This document shows, piece by piece, positions 17,781 to 27,623 of a stretch of 64,000 nt of DNA. Within the stretch, counting starts at the first letter, position 1; every line of letters begins with the position of its first letter. The stretch covers positions 124,001 through 188,000 of the forward strand of contig CBDEGU010000011.1 of assembly GCA_965238045.1 (NCBI GenBank). The letters are read 5' to 3'. The translations under genes were made by a program, and so were the position numbers. The DNA is from CBDEGU01 sp965238045 (GTDB taxonomy: Bacteria > Acidobacteriota > Terriglobia > Bryobacterales > UBA6623). The notes under the pieces are model-generated. The model did no database searches and was not told where the DNA came from. It was given only the letters and a program-made list of their open reading frames with translations.

Positions 17781-19012
17781 AGTATATCGTTTCATTAAAC
17801 TGTACTCATCTCAGACGCGCTCTCCAGCGGCTCGAACTTCCTCCAGCGGTGAACGACGGGGGCGGCGTTGATCTCCGCGATCCCCTGCAGGATTCGTTCT
17901 CGAAGTTCCTCCCAGGACTCCACCCGGATTCGCTTCAAAAAAGTGCGCGCCATCTTCCCGAACAGCGTCTCGACAATATTCAGCCAGGACCCGTGGGTCG
18001 GCGTATGCACGTATTTGAAGCGGTTCGGACGCGTCGCCAAATAGTCCTTCGTCTCCTTGGAAACGTGGGAGGAATGATTATCCAAGATCAATCGGATCGT
18101 GCAGTGGGCCGGGTAGGATTGGTCCAGATCCTTGAGCAGTAAGATGAATTCCCGGCTGCGGTGGCGCCGCTCCACCCGCGCTGTCACCCGACCGTCGTGC
18201 AAGTCCAGCGCCGCCAGAATCGAGCAAGTTCCCAGACGTTTGTATTCGTAATCTCGAGCCACGCAGGGATGCCGCCCCGCAGTCGGCGGCAGGTCCGGAG
18301 CGGTGTTGGCGATCGCTTGCACGCCGGGCTTTTCGTCGACCGAAACCGTAATCACGCCCGGCGATGGGCCGCCCTCGCCCGCGCTTTCATTCTGCAAGGC
18401 CACCTCGCGGTAGACCAGCAGCACCTGCCGCATCTTGGACTCAAAATCCGGGTCGCGGCGCTGCAAGTAGTACTTCACCTTCTCCGGGTGAAGAGGTTGC
18501 TCGGCCAGAATCCGATGGACGGTCGCCTTGGCCGCTTGGGCCAAGGCCGGATAGCCCGCTTCCACGGCATGCTGGCGCACGTGCCGGGCGAGCGCGCCGC
18601 GGGTCCAGAGCTCGGCGGCGTAACCGAGTTGCTTGGGTTTGCTACAGGCCAAGTGCACCACCCAGGCCTTGGCCTCTTCGCTGATGCGGGGTTCCCGGGG
18701 ACGATGATAGGCATCCTTGAGCGCCGCTTCCACCCCCATGGCCAGGGCTCGCTCGATCCTTTGCCAACGCTTTTGCGCGTCATCTTCACGGCCCGCATAA
18801 TCTCGGCGATCGTCTCGCCGCAATGATAGCGCCACAGAATCTCGGCTCTCTGCACCTCCCGAGCCGGAGCCTTACGCGAACGACGCAGCCGCTGCAGATG
18901 TTGCGACTCTTCGGGCGTGAGAAGCAGTTGGGGACGCTTCGATTTTCCTGCCATGCATCCAGCCTAGCAGGAAACATCCTCGTATCGATATGTTTTAATG
19001 AAACGCTATACT
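17781..19012 (-). mobile_element. IS630-family insertion sequence (type A)
   Basis: Inverted ends AGTATATCGTTTCATTAAAC (17781-17800) and the reverse complement at 18992-19012 bound the element. TA dinucleotides at the edges fit IS630 targeting. It lies immediately upstream of the ribosome site of the DUF2911 gene. Confidence 0.85.
17795..18954 (-). CDS. IS630 transposase in two frames (likely programmed frameshift)
   Basis: The N-terminal helix-turn-helix part runs from MAGKSKRPQLLLTPEE at 18954 in one frame. The DDE part, ending at 17795, is in another (VITVSVDEKPGVQAI, CTIRLILDNHSSHVS, THGSWLNIVETLFGKM). The frames cross near 18790-18805, where the coding strand reads CGCAAAAGCG, a plausible site for -1 slippage. 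Two-frame organisation is common in IS630. It may equally be a 1-bp mutation. Confidence 0.8.
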
Positions 19013-19212
19013 AGTCTTTGACCAGAATTTCCGTTTTTGGCATCCTGACGCCGAGAGCATACACCCGCTCCGATCCCCGGTGCAACCCCGGGGAGCGCCG
19101 GGGTTCGTTCTTGGAACACATTCGTGTTAGGTTGTGTCTCCATGCGGCATTGTCAAGTTAACACCGGTCGGCGACAATGGACCGATGGAATCCCGGCATC
19201 GAATTGCTTTGC
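19013..19212. other. spacer with one dispersed IS-end-like motif
   Basis: These 200 bases lie between IS630 and the amidohydrolase fragment. They hold the inverted copy of the TTAACTTGACAATGCC motif (19146-19161) and a GC-rich stem (CCCCGGTGCAACCCCGGGG near 19077). No gene is seen. Confidence 0.45.
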
Positions 19213-20208
19213 TTATCGCCTGGTGGGTGAGACGGGGATGGTGCTGCCCCCTTGGCCGCGGCGGGTACGCCTACCGCGGCCCCGGAAACGTGCGCGCCGC
19301 TGATTCCGGTAGTAGCTCATCCAATCCGGGCTGGCACGGGCGTTGAGATCCCAGACCACTCTCCCGTTGTGGAGGGTCATCTCGGCGACGATGAGCTGGT
19401 CCCCCAGGAAGCGGCCGTTGCGAGCGTCCAGAAGACCGAACTCTCCTCGGTCGACACGCAGCACCGTCACATCCGCCACCGCTCCGACACTCAAGTGCCC
19501 GAATTCGGGGCGCTTGATCTGCTGCGCCGGATGCCAGGTGGACATCTGGACCACGTCATAGATCGAGACGCCCTGATTCAGAATCTTCGACATGACGTTG
19601 GTCATGTTTTTTATGCCGCGATTCATGCTCGTGATGTGCAGGTCGGTCGAGATCGAGTCGGGGAACCAGCCTTGCCCAATCGCGGGGATGGCCTGCTTCC
19701 AGACGAAACTCCCGCCGCCGTGGCCGACATCGAACTTGACTCCTCGTTTGCGGGCATCGAGAAGGTAGGGCCGCAGTTTGCCGTTCGCATCGAACATGGG
19801 TACTCGACTCAAGTACATGTGTGTGTATATGTCGCCGGGCCGGAGCCGCTTCGTGACCAGTTCCTCAAAAGGGCGCTCGTCGGTGAAGGAGCCGAAGTCG
19901 ACCATCACCGGGATATCCGCCATCCTGCCGGCTTCGACCGCGCGGTCAAGAGCAATCCAGTTCGGGGCGCGGTAGTGGGCCGTCTTGACGCCGACGATCG
20001 TGTCCGGATATATCTTCGCCATCTCGGCAGTCGCCTTGGCGTCCATGTCGTCGGTGTTTTGCTCGATCTCGCCGCCCCCCATGCCCTTGCCAACGATGTT
20101 GAGCATGGCAAGCACCCGGGTGCGCGAGCGGTCTATGACACGATCTTTGAAATCCTCGAAGTTGCGCCAACCCGAACTGCCGACGTCGACGGGTGCTTCG
20201 TTCATCAA
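19213..20208 (-). pseudogene. amidohydrolase/deacetylase-family metallohydrolase, 5' truncated
   Basis: The 331-residue ORF starts in mid-fold. Recognisable family sequence begins at GSSGWRNFEDFKDRVIDRS and runs through VGVKTAHYRAPNWIALDRAV, RPGDIYTHMYLSRV, FDVGHGGGSFVWKQA and PDSISTDLHITSMN (metal-site Asp) to WHPAQQIKRPEFGHLSVGAVAD. The first ~100 residues of the family, with the HxH metal ligands, are missing. The truncation lies near 20200, about 60 bases from the end of the IS1-like element. The C-terminus is extended by an Arg/Gly-rich tail. The product should be inactive. Confidence 0.82.
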
Positions 20209-20264
20209 CTGTTGGCGACCTAATCGTAACTTTCGTAGCTGCTAGGATTTAAGACTCAATTTCG

Positions 20265-21389
20265 GGTGATCAGTCCTACCGTTGGGCGGTCCAGGAGCAA
20301 TGAAGAGTCTCAGCTGCACAAACAGGGAATGCCCGCTGTCGGGAAAAGCCGCCTCCGGGAGGATCGTCCGCCACGGCTTCTACCGGACGAGATGGGGAAG
20401 GCGTCGTCGATACCGATGCCGGGAATGCGGCCAGACTTTCTGCGCCAACACCGGGACGCCTTACCATCGACTGCAGCATCGCCGCGCGACCTTCGACGAG
20501 GTCGCCGCCCTCAGCGTCGAAGGCTTGAACAAGTCCGCCATTGCACGAGTCAAGCGAATCTCCTGGAATACGGTCGATCGCTGGCTCGAACGGGCCACCG
20601 ACTCTTGTCGTCGATTCAACAATCGAAGCATTACGGGAGTGGCCGTCGAGGAGCTGCAGGCTGACGAGATTCGCACGATCGTCGGTGGCAAGCAACAGCC
20701 GATCTGGATCTTCGTCTCGATCGACGTCTATTCTCGACTTTGGCCTTCGACGGTCGTCGGGAGACGGAGCTACCGCAACACGCCACCCTCTTTCGAGATG
20801 TTGCGAACCGCATGAATTTCGTGCGTTTTCCGCTGATCGCCACGGACGGATTCGAGTTCTACGAAAAAGTTGTGCGGCGCGTGTTTGGACCAGCCTGTCT
20901 CTACGGCCAGGTGATCAAGATGCGGAGGAACGATCGCGTGGTCAGAGTGGAGCGAAGAATCAGGATCGGTGCGGCCTGGCGATGGGAACAGGCCTGGCGT
21001 GACAGCGAGGACTCGGCGAAGTTGAACACCTCGTTCATCGAACGGCTGAATCTGACGATCCGCCAGGGCTCGGCGTACCTTACTCGCCGGACGCCCTGTT
21101 ATGCGCGACGGAGGGAGCGACTGGAAGCACACCTCGAGCTGTTGCGTTGCTATTACAACTTCGTGAGACCTCACAGGGCGCTGAAATTCGGACGAGAGGT
21201 CAGGACACCGGCCATCCAGGCGGGTCTGACGAGGCGGCGGTTCACGTTCAGGGAGATCTTCTCGTCGAGGATCGTTTTGCTGGCATGGGAGAAGGTCAAG
21301 TCGGTGTTCGCCCACTGCACGATCTTGGTCATTGTCGACGATAGGCGAGTGCAACTGGCGGCGTAGCAACACTCGATGACGGAAGCACC
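20265..21389 (+). mobile_element. IS1-like element
   Basis: The limits are inferred from GGTGATCAG at 20265 and its weak inverted partner GGAAGCACC ending at 21389. No direct target duplication is visible. The left flank is a truncated amidohydrolase gene and the right flank is a truncated IS630. Such mismatched flanks suggest a deletion or recombination between elements. Confidence 0.55.
20282..21366 (+). pseudogene. IS1-like transposase with a frameshift
   Basis: ORF 20282-20815 carries a zinc ribbon (CTNRECPLSGK and YRCRECGQTF), an HTH, and the first acidic residues (LQADEIRTIV, WIFVSIDVYSRLW). ORF 20740-21366, in the -1 frame, carries the second Asp (LIATDGFEFYEKV) and the Glu (TSFIERLNLTIRQGSAYLTR). 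The two join near 20780-20800 (RSYRNT then TLFRDVANR). The overlap is later than the usual IS1 slippage site, so this is probably a mutation. Confidence 0.72.
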
Positions 21390-22008
21390 GCGTGGCGCCC
21401 AGGTGCGGCAACGATGCGGCTTCTGAGTTAATCCGCTTTCGTCGATGAAGACGATCGTGCGGCCTTGTTGGCAGGCTTTTTTTTAATGCGGGGCCAGGTC
21501 GTGCGCTGCCAGCCGCGGATCGCCCCTTCGTTGCGCTCGCGGGCCTTGCCGACGGGACGTTGCGGGCTCCAGCCGAGCGCCCGCAGGATCTTCCAGACAT
21601 GGCCTGCGTGGTAGCGCACGCCGAACTGGTCGGCGATCAGACGAGCGATGCGCGGGCAGGTCCACAGCGGCGTCGGGAAGCCGTGCGCTTCGGGGCCTTG
21701 AAGCAACTGCGACTCCAGGCGCTCGAGTTGGGCGGCGTCTAACCGCGGTTTGCGTCCGGCCCGCCCGGCCTGGCGCAACCCGGCCGGCCCTTGCTCGCAA
21801 TATCGCCGCCACTCACTCACTGTTTGCCGCGCGACCTTGAGTCGCCGCGCCGTTTGGGACTGATTACATCCTTCATCGAGCAACCGCATCGCTTCGAAAC
21901 GGCGCTTCTCCAGCACCTCGAAATCCCGCCGTCCGCTTTGCCCACTTCTCATACATAGATAGACGTATCCAATCACCAAAAGGTGTCATGTTATTTTGCG
22001 GGATTCAG
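21390..22008 (-). mobile_element. truncated IS630-family element (type B, partial copy)
   Basis: It shares its whole transposase N-terminal ORF (21428-21979, HTH region MRLLDEGCNQSQTARRLKV) and its right end (to 22008, then TA) with the full copy at 22411-23504. It breaks off near 21388, just into the DDE part. The A8 slippery run is kept at 21477-21484. Confidence 0.85.
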
Positions 22009-22010
22009 TA

Positions 22011-22408
22011 GATCCTGCCTTGTCGGCCAGTGTAGAGTCAGAGGCCGCCAGAATGACGTGTAACGCGCTACCCGGAGAAGTACGTTGGGAGGCTTGTAGC
22101 GGTTCCGACAATCGGGGTGGTCTCAATCGGTCGATGCAACACAAGCAGTAAGTCGTTCAGTCTGGGAGTGTGCGGACGGTGAGAGGGACAGGCGGCTTAA
22201 CTACAAGCCGAAGCCCCAATCGCCACTGCGTAACTCTTCGTACTTCAATAGCATGTCAAGATAAGCGACGGCGCCTCGGCGCTTCCTCTTTTGTTTCTTT
22301 CGCTTACACTTCACCTTCTCCTTTCACGCAAAGTGTTGCATCGACCGGTTGAGCTGGCAGGGATTCTTGGAAGTTGGCTCCTCCCACACCAGGCAAAACT
22401 TAGCCTCC
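22011..22408. other. 398-bp spacer between two IS630 copies, no gene recognised
   Basis: I find no ORF that resembles a protein family and no clear RNA fold. A purine/pyrimidine-biased stretch (TCTTTTGTTTCTTTCGCTT near 22288) is the only compositional feature. Confidence 0.4.
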
Positions 22409-22410
22409 TA

Positions 22411-23504
22411 CTGAGTCCCGTATAATACCCCGTCAATCGAAACAAAGAGAAGACTGCTTCCAGAACGCGGCAATCAAACGCGGCTTGCGGCGCATGCGGC
22501 GTAGTGCTTGGCGAGCGCGTTGGTCGAGTTCCCCATAGTCCTTCGGGCAGACGCTGGGCAGCTCGTGCTGTTTCCAGTAAGCCCAGATGTATTCCACCGG
22601 GTTCAGCTCCGGCGCATAGGGCGGCAGGTACTCCGTTGCGATGTGACCCTCGGAGAGCTCGATGAACTCCTCTACCAGACGGCTGCGGTGCGCCGGCAGT
22701 CGGTCCCAGACGATCAGTAGCGGCTCTTGGATGTGGCCTACCAAGGCCTTCAGGAAGTCGATGACCTCGAGTGCCCCGATCGCGCCAGGGTACAGCCGGA
22801 AGTAGAAGTTGCGGAAGCTCAGCCCGGCCGCTACCGAAAGCTTCTTCCAGTTGAAGTTGAACTCCAGGACCGGCGTCTCGCCGCGCGGCGCCCAGGTGCG
22901 GCAACGATGCGGCTTCTGAGTTAATCCGCTTTCGTCGATGAAGACGATCGTGCGGCCTTGTTGGCAGGCTTTTTTTTAACGCGGGGCCAGGTCGTGCGCT
23001 GCCAGCCGCGGATCGCCCCTTCGTTGCGCTCGCGGGCCTTGCCGACCCGACGTTGCGGGCTCCAGCCGAGCGCCCGCAGGATCTTCCAGACATGGCCTTC
23101 GTGGTAGCGCACGCCGAACTGGTCGGCGATCAGACGAGCGATGCGCGGGCAGGTCCACAGCGGCGTCGGGAAGCCGTGCGCTTCGGGGCCTTGAAGCAAC
23201 TGCGACTCCAGGCGCTCGAGTTGGGCGGCGTCTAACCGCGGTTTGCGTCCGGCACGTCCCGCCTTACGCAACCCGGCCGGGCCTCGCTCGCGATATCGCC
23301 GCCGCCACTCACTGACTGTTTGCCGCGCGACCTTGAGTCGCCGCGCCGTTGCGGACTGATTACATCCTGCATCGAGCAACCGCATCGCTTCGAAACAGCG
23401 CTTCTCTAGCGCCTCGAAATCCCGCCGTCCGCTTTGCCCACTTCTCATACATAGATAGACGTATCCAATCACCAAAAGGTGTCATGTTATTTTGCGGGAT
23501 TCAA
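22411..23504 (-). mobile_element. IS630-family insertion sequence (type B, complete)
   Basis: This is a 1094-bp element with ends CTGAGTCCCGTATAATA (22411) and TTGAATCCCGCAAAATA (reverse complement ending 23504). It is flanked by the target TA at 22409-22410 and 23505-23506. It lies about 155 bases upstream of the gamma-glutamyltransferase start. Confidence 0.9.
22433..23475 (-). CDS. IS630 transposase expressed through a -1 frameshift at A8
   Basis: ORF A (23475 to 22921) contains the HTH region (FEAMRLLDAGCNQSATARRL). ORF B continues one frame back from the run of eight A at 22977-22970 (coding strand) and reads KKACQQGRTIVFIDESG, then LLIVWDRLPAHRS and PYAPELNPVEYIWAYWK, the three DDE blocks, to 22433. 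The coordinate phases of the two ORFs differ by exactly -1, and the same A8 is present in the partial copy at 21390-22008. This supports programmed slippage over random mutation. Confidence 0.85.
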
Positions 23505-23659
23505 TAGGTCGAACACCACTATGTCGGCGCGGTTGCGCGCAGAGAGGGACGTTCCGACGAGGCTCGGTACGGTCCACGCGGGCGAACTGTGATCGCGGCT
23601 CGGCCCCGCGCGCTAGAATGTCCTGCAAGCGCTCATCGTTTGGTTTGGAGGTCTGCACC

Positions 23660-25486
23660 ATGAAGTCTGCAAGGATGCTGAGGCTATCTGTCCTTCTCGC
23701 GATCATCATCTCGGCGGTTCCGATTCTCACGAGCCAAGAGCCTGGCCGGAAACCTCGCATTTCCCATCGGCCCGCGGTCCCCGGCGTCCACGGCTTGGTG
23801 ACTTCGGGACATCCTCTCGCTTCCATGGCAGGTATGCAAATGTTGCTCAAGGGCGGGAATGCCGTGGATGCTTCCGTGGCGGTGCTGGCGGCGCTCAACG
23901 TGGTGCGGTACCAGATGTCCGGCGCGGGCGGCAACGGGTTCATGACGATCTACGAGAAGTCGAGCGGCAAAGTGTACTCGTTAGGCGCCACCGGAGCCGC
24001 TCCAAGGAATCTGAAGGCCGAAGACCTGAGCCCTGATGAGCTCTCCCGCGGTATCAAGGCGGGCGTCGTGCCGGGTTTGTTCGGGGGGTGGGTCGCCGCG
24101 CTCGACCGCTTCGGCACGATGAGCCTCAAGGAGGTACTTGAGCCGGGCATCGATTACGCGGAGCACGGCCATCCGATCGAACGATCAGTGGTGAGCGGGA
24201 TTCGCGGTCTGAAAGACATTTTCGAAAAACACCCCACGAGCGGCCGTGTGTTCCTGCCCAACGGGCAAGTGCCTGCCCCGGACGAGATGGTCCGAATGAA
24301 GGACCTGGCGTCAACCTGGAACAAAGTGGTGGAGGCCGAGCAGAATGCTCTGGCCGCCGGCAAGTCTCGATCGGAAGCGCTGCAGGCCGCCTTTGACCGT
24401 TTCTACAAAGGCGACATCGCCGACGAGATGGCCCGCTTCTACGAAGAGAATGACGGCCTCTTCACCAAAGAGGACTTCGCTTCCTATAAACCGATCTGGG
24501 CCGAGCCGGTATACACGAACTACCGCGGGTACGACGTCTACAGCAGCCCGTCCACGTCGCGAGGCGGTCTCGAAGTCATCATGCAACTGAATCTGATGGA
24601 AGGCTTTGCGGTCAAGGATCTGGGGCACAACAGCGCGCGGACGCTGCATCTTGTCGCGGAGTCGATCAAACTGGCCAAGGCTGACATCTACCACTACGTG
24701 GCGGACCCGGCTTTGACGGACATGCCGATAGAGGGGATGGTTTCGAAAGGTTACGCGAACCAACGCCGCAAGCTGATCAACGAGCGAGAGGCGCAACCCT
24801 ACTTGAAGCCGGGGGCGCCTTCGGGAGCGGCACGATCAAGCGCAACGCGAAAAAGCATGCGCGGCTCGCGGCGTCCGAGGGGATCGGACCGCTCGCGCGC
24901 GGGGAGCACCGACAGTTTTTCCGTTGTTGACAAGTTTGGCAACGCCGTCGCCTGCACGCCGACGCACGGCAGTGGCTTCGGGACCGGGGTCGTGGTCGGC
25001 AACACGGGCTTGACGTTCAACAACGGCACGCGCATCGGCTCGACCTCCCCCTACCCGGACGACGTCAACTATGTTCGCGGCGGACAGATCGCCATTCTCA
25101 ATAACTCGCCGATCATCGTTCTCAAGGACGGGAAGTTTGTTCTGGCCGTGGGCACACCGGGCGGAGAGACGATTGGCCAGACCCAGTTCCAGGTCTTGTT
25201 GAACATTTTCGACTTCGGAATGTCGATCCAAGACGCCATCGCCGCGCCCCGTATGGCACTGGTTGCGGCCCCGAACTTCTACAAACCGGGTGCGGCGGTC
25301 AAAGTGCGAATCGAGAATCGGATCTCCGAGGATGTCGCCAACCAACTCAAGGCGATGGGGCACGACACCGAGCTGATCTCGGGCTACAGCCTGGGCAGCA
25401 TGCAGGGCATTCTTGTGAATCAAGAGACGGGAACCATGGCCGCCGGCGCTGACCCGCGGCGCGTGGCTTACGCCGTCGGCTGGTGA
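23660..25486 (+). CDS. ggt: gamma-glutamyltransferase-family enzyme with two compensating frameshifts
   Basis: This is a 608-residue exported Ntn-hydrolase that cleaves gamma-glutamyl bonds (for example of glutathione) after self-cleavage into two subunits. The start at 23660 has GGAG nine bases upstream and a signal peptide (MLRLSVLLAIIISAVPILTS). The family start is clear (HGLVTSGHPLASMAGMQMLL, GGNAVDASVAVLAALNV, GAGGNGFMTIYE). The nucleophile is probably Thr417 in GSTDSFSVVDKFGNAVA. Between 24811 and 24904 the annotated frame gives a nonsense-like Ser/Arg-rich stretch. The next frame reads AFGSGTIKRNAKKHARLAAS, which fits the family. A lost G in the run at 24811-24815 and a gained G in the run at 24901-24904 would explain it. 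The true protein is therefore probably intact. Confidence 0.87.
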   Translation: MKSARMLRLSVLLAIIISAVPILTSQEPGRKPRISHRPAVPGVHGLVTSGHPLASMAGMQMLLKGGNAVDASVAVLAALNVVRYQMSGAGGNGFMTIYEKSSGKVYSLGATGAAPRNLKAEDLSPDELSRGIKAGVVPGLFGGWVAALDRFGTMSLKEVLEPGIDYAEHGHPIERSVVSGIRGLKDIFEKHPTSGRVFLPNGQVPAPDEMVRMKDLASTWNKVVEAEQNALAAGKSRSEALQAAFDRFYKGDIADEMARFYEENDGLFTKEDFASYKPIWAEPVYTNYRGYDVYSSPSTSRGGLEVIMQLNLMEGFAVKDLGHNSARTLHLVAESIKLAKADIYHYVADPALTDMPIEGMVSKGYANQRRKLINEREAQPYLKPGAPSGAARSSATRKSMRGSRRPRGSDRSRAGSTDSFSVVDKFGNAVACTPTHGSGFGTGVVVGNTGLTFNNGTRIGSTSPYPDDVNYVRGGQIAILNNSPIIVLKDGKFVLAVGTPGGETIGQTQFQVLLNIFDFGMSIQDAIAAPRMALVAAPNFYKPGAAVKVRIENRISEDVANQLKAMGHDTELISGYSLGSMQGILVNQETGTMAAGADPRRVAYAVGW

Positions 25487-25811
25487 TTGAGGTGTGGGCG
25501 GGGCTTCACAGGTCCTGACCCGAGCCTCCGAGTCAATCGCGACGAGCTTCGGTGAATCGCGAGATATCGCTTTACGACGAACAATTCGTTCCTGAACGTG
25601 GCAGGTAGCGCCGTGGCTCGACGAGGGCGAGATGGAAGTTCGCCTCCAGGGCCCTGGAGCCAAGCCGATGCTCCTGCCCGACTCGTAATACGGCCATTCA
25701 CTTGCGACGGGTCGTCATCACTCTTTTCGAGGATCTTCTCTCTGAGTTCTTCCGCCCAGCGACCAACGAGCACTGCCGCTGTACCCGTCCTCGTTCTGGT
25801 GGCCACACCCG
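25487..25811. other. 325-bp spacer, no gene recognised
   Basis: The region lies between the convergent ends of the gamma-glutamyltransferase and PQQ-propeller genes. A minus-strand ORF (25468-25806, about 112 codons) has no recognisable domain and no convincing ribosome site. Confidence 0.4.
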
Positions 25812-27095
25812 CTAGATGCCGATGGCCAGCAACTTCTGACTCGTACGGATGTACCAGCGGCTGCCGACCAGAGCCGGCGAAGCCAGGGTCTGCTCGTTAA
25901 GCCGGTTCACGTGCAGCAGTTGGAACTCCGGACCGGCTTTCAGAACAAACGTCTCGCCCACGTCGTTCGTGAAGAAGATCTTCCCCTCCACTGCCACCGG
26001 TGAAGCCGAGAAGCTCTCTCGCATCGCAGGACCAAGCCGTTGCTGCCACATCGTTTTGCCGGTTCTCGCTTCGAAGCACGTGGCGATGCTCACCATGTCG
26101 TTAACAATGTACAGATAATCCCCATAAAGGAGAGGCGAGGGAATGAAGGGCGAGCCGCGTATTGTGCGCCATGCAACGTGCGTGTCGGTCACATCGCCCG
26201 AGCCGCCGGGGCGGATGGCGAGGGTGGGGCCGGCGCGTCCCGAGCTGCAGAACAGCAGCCCGTGTCCGGCTACCGGTGTGGGCGTCACCTCAGAGGTGGG
26301 ACCGCTGCAACGCCACAGTTCCTTGCCAGTCACGGGATCATAGCTGTACACCCGGTGCTGGCTGTGGACGATGATCTCGTCCCGATCCCCCGCGCGGATC
26401 GCCACGGGCGTTCCCCAGCCGACGGTCTCCGAGCGTTTGGTCCACCAGACCGTCTCGCCATTTTTCCGGTTGAAGGCCGCAACGAACCCTTGCACCGCCC
26501 TTCCCTCGCGCCTCGTGCCTCGCTGGTCCAGGAATAGAATCACCATTTCCCCGTATAGGAGCGGTGAGCATGCTGGACCGTGATAGTTCTCCATGGGCCC
26601 GAGGTCGCGAGTCCAAACGACGCTGCCGTTAAGGTCCACGGCCATCAGTCCCTGGTTTCCAAGGAACACATACACTCGTTCACCATCAGTGGCCGGCGTG
26701 GATGAAGCAAGACCGTTCTTACGATTCACATGTTCCGGGGCTGCGTCGGGGGCGAAGGTCTCCCAGATCAACTTCCCGTTCCGGCGGCTCAGACACAGGA
26801 TCGATCGCCGCGCCGAGTCGTGGGCCGTGGTGAGGAAGATGCGATCCCCCCACACCACGGGTGAGGAATTTCCGGCGCCGGGCAGGTCCGTTTTCCAGAG
26901 AATATTTTCGTTGTCCGACCACGTGTCCGGATACCCGGAGCCTTCGACCAGCCCCTGCCCCGAAGGACCACGCCACCGCGGCCAGTACTTGCTCCCTTCA
27001 CCAGTGACTGGAATCATGGACACACGAAGGGTCCTTTGCTGAGCCAAAGTCCACGGGGTAAAAAGAATTACTGGAATGGCCGCTCTTCTTCGCAT
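25812..27095 (-). CDS. exported PQQ-type beta-propeller protein
   Basis: This is a 427-residue protein. I place the start at the ATG at 27095, where GAGG precedes the codon and a signal peptide follows (MRRRAAIPVILFTPWTLAQQ). The longer ORF reaching 27812 is an accidental fusion with a transposase fragment. Blades carry the usual motifs (WPRWRGPSGQGL, GNSSPVVWGDRIFL, DPVTGKELWRCSG, GDVTDTHVAW). It is a paralogue of 14251-15654 but lacks the EF-hands. No dehydrogenase active site is seen. Its first ~25 codons and upstream region lie inside a 302-bp tandem duplication, so the natural promoter may have been replaced by transposase-derived sequence. Confidence 0.85.
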   Translation of the reverse strand: MRRRAAIPVILFTPWTLAQQRTLRVSMIPVTGEGSKYWPRWRGPSGQGLVEGSGYPDTWSDNENILWKTDLPGAGNSSPVVWGDRIFLTTAHDSARRSILCLSRRNGKLIWETFAPDAAPEHVNRKNGLASSTPATDGERVYVFLGNQGLMAVDLNGSVVWTRDLGPMENYHGPACSPLLYGEMVILFLDQRGTRREGRAVQGFVAAFNRKNGETVWWTKRSETVGWGTPVAIRAGDRDEIIVHSQHRVYSYDPVTGKELWRCSGPTSEVTPTPVAGHGLLFCSSGRAGPTLAIRPGGSGDVTDTHVAWRTIRGSPFIPSPLLYGDYLYIVNDMVSIATCFEARTGKTMWQQRLGPAMRESFSASPVAVEGKIFFTNDVGETFVLKAGPEFQLLHVNRLNEQTLASPALVGSRWYIRTSQKLLAIGI

Positions 27096-27623
27096 CCGTC
27101 GCCTCGGTTTGGCTGTGCTCGCGCCATGAGTATAGGTCGAAGTTCTGCTCCCGCGCAACGATCCTCGCCCTCCAGCGAGCCCGGCCTTTCTCGCTGCGCA
27201 GTTGCGGACGTTGGATCGGGACCTTCTGCCCATCGACAACGAGGAAGCCTTTCTCGTGGCCCCAGCGGAAGGGCTGTTGGGTTTCGCGCCGTTGGTATCG
27301 TTCGCCGGCGAGATCGTGGACGAAAACGAAGGGTCCTTTGCTGAGCCAAAGTCCACGGGGTAAAAAGAATTACTGGAATGGCCGCTCTTCTTCGCATCCG
27401 TCGCCTCGGTTTGGCTGTGCTCGCGCCATGAGTATAGGTCGAAGTTCTGCTCCCGCGCAACGATCCTCGCCCTCCAGCGAGCCCGGCCTTTCTCGCTGCG
27501 CAGTTGCGGACGTTGGATCGGGACCTTCTGCCCATCGACAACGAGGAAGCCTTTCTCGTGGCCCCAGCGGAAGGGCTGTTGGGTTTCGCGCCGTTGGTAT
27601 CGTTCGCCGGCGAGATCGTGGAC
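27025..27623. repeat. 302-bp-period tandem duplication
   Basis: Bases 27025-27321 repeat at 27327-27623 with no difference that I could find. The unit covers the 5' end of the PQQ-propeller gene plus part of an IS256-type transposase gene. The period is not a multiple of three, so the upstream copy of the signal peptide (ATG at 27397) runs out of frame into the next copy. Confidence 0.92.

Noticed and set aside
19077..19113. GC-rich stem as terminator of the IS630 or amidohydrolase
   Set aside because: No T tract follows on either strand and the stem is imperfect.
25468..25806. 112-codon minus-strand ORF after the PQQ-propeller gene
   Set aside because: Composition resembles random GC-rich sequence, it overlaps the end of the gamma-glutamyltransferase gene, and no domain is visible.
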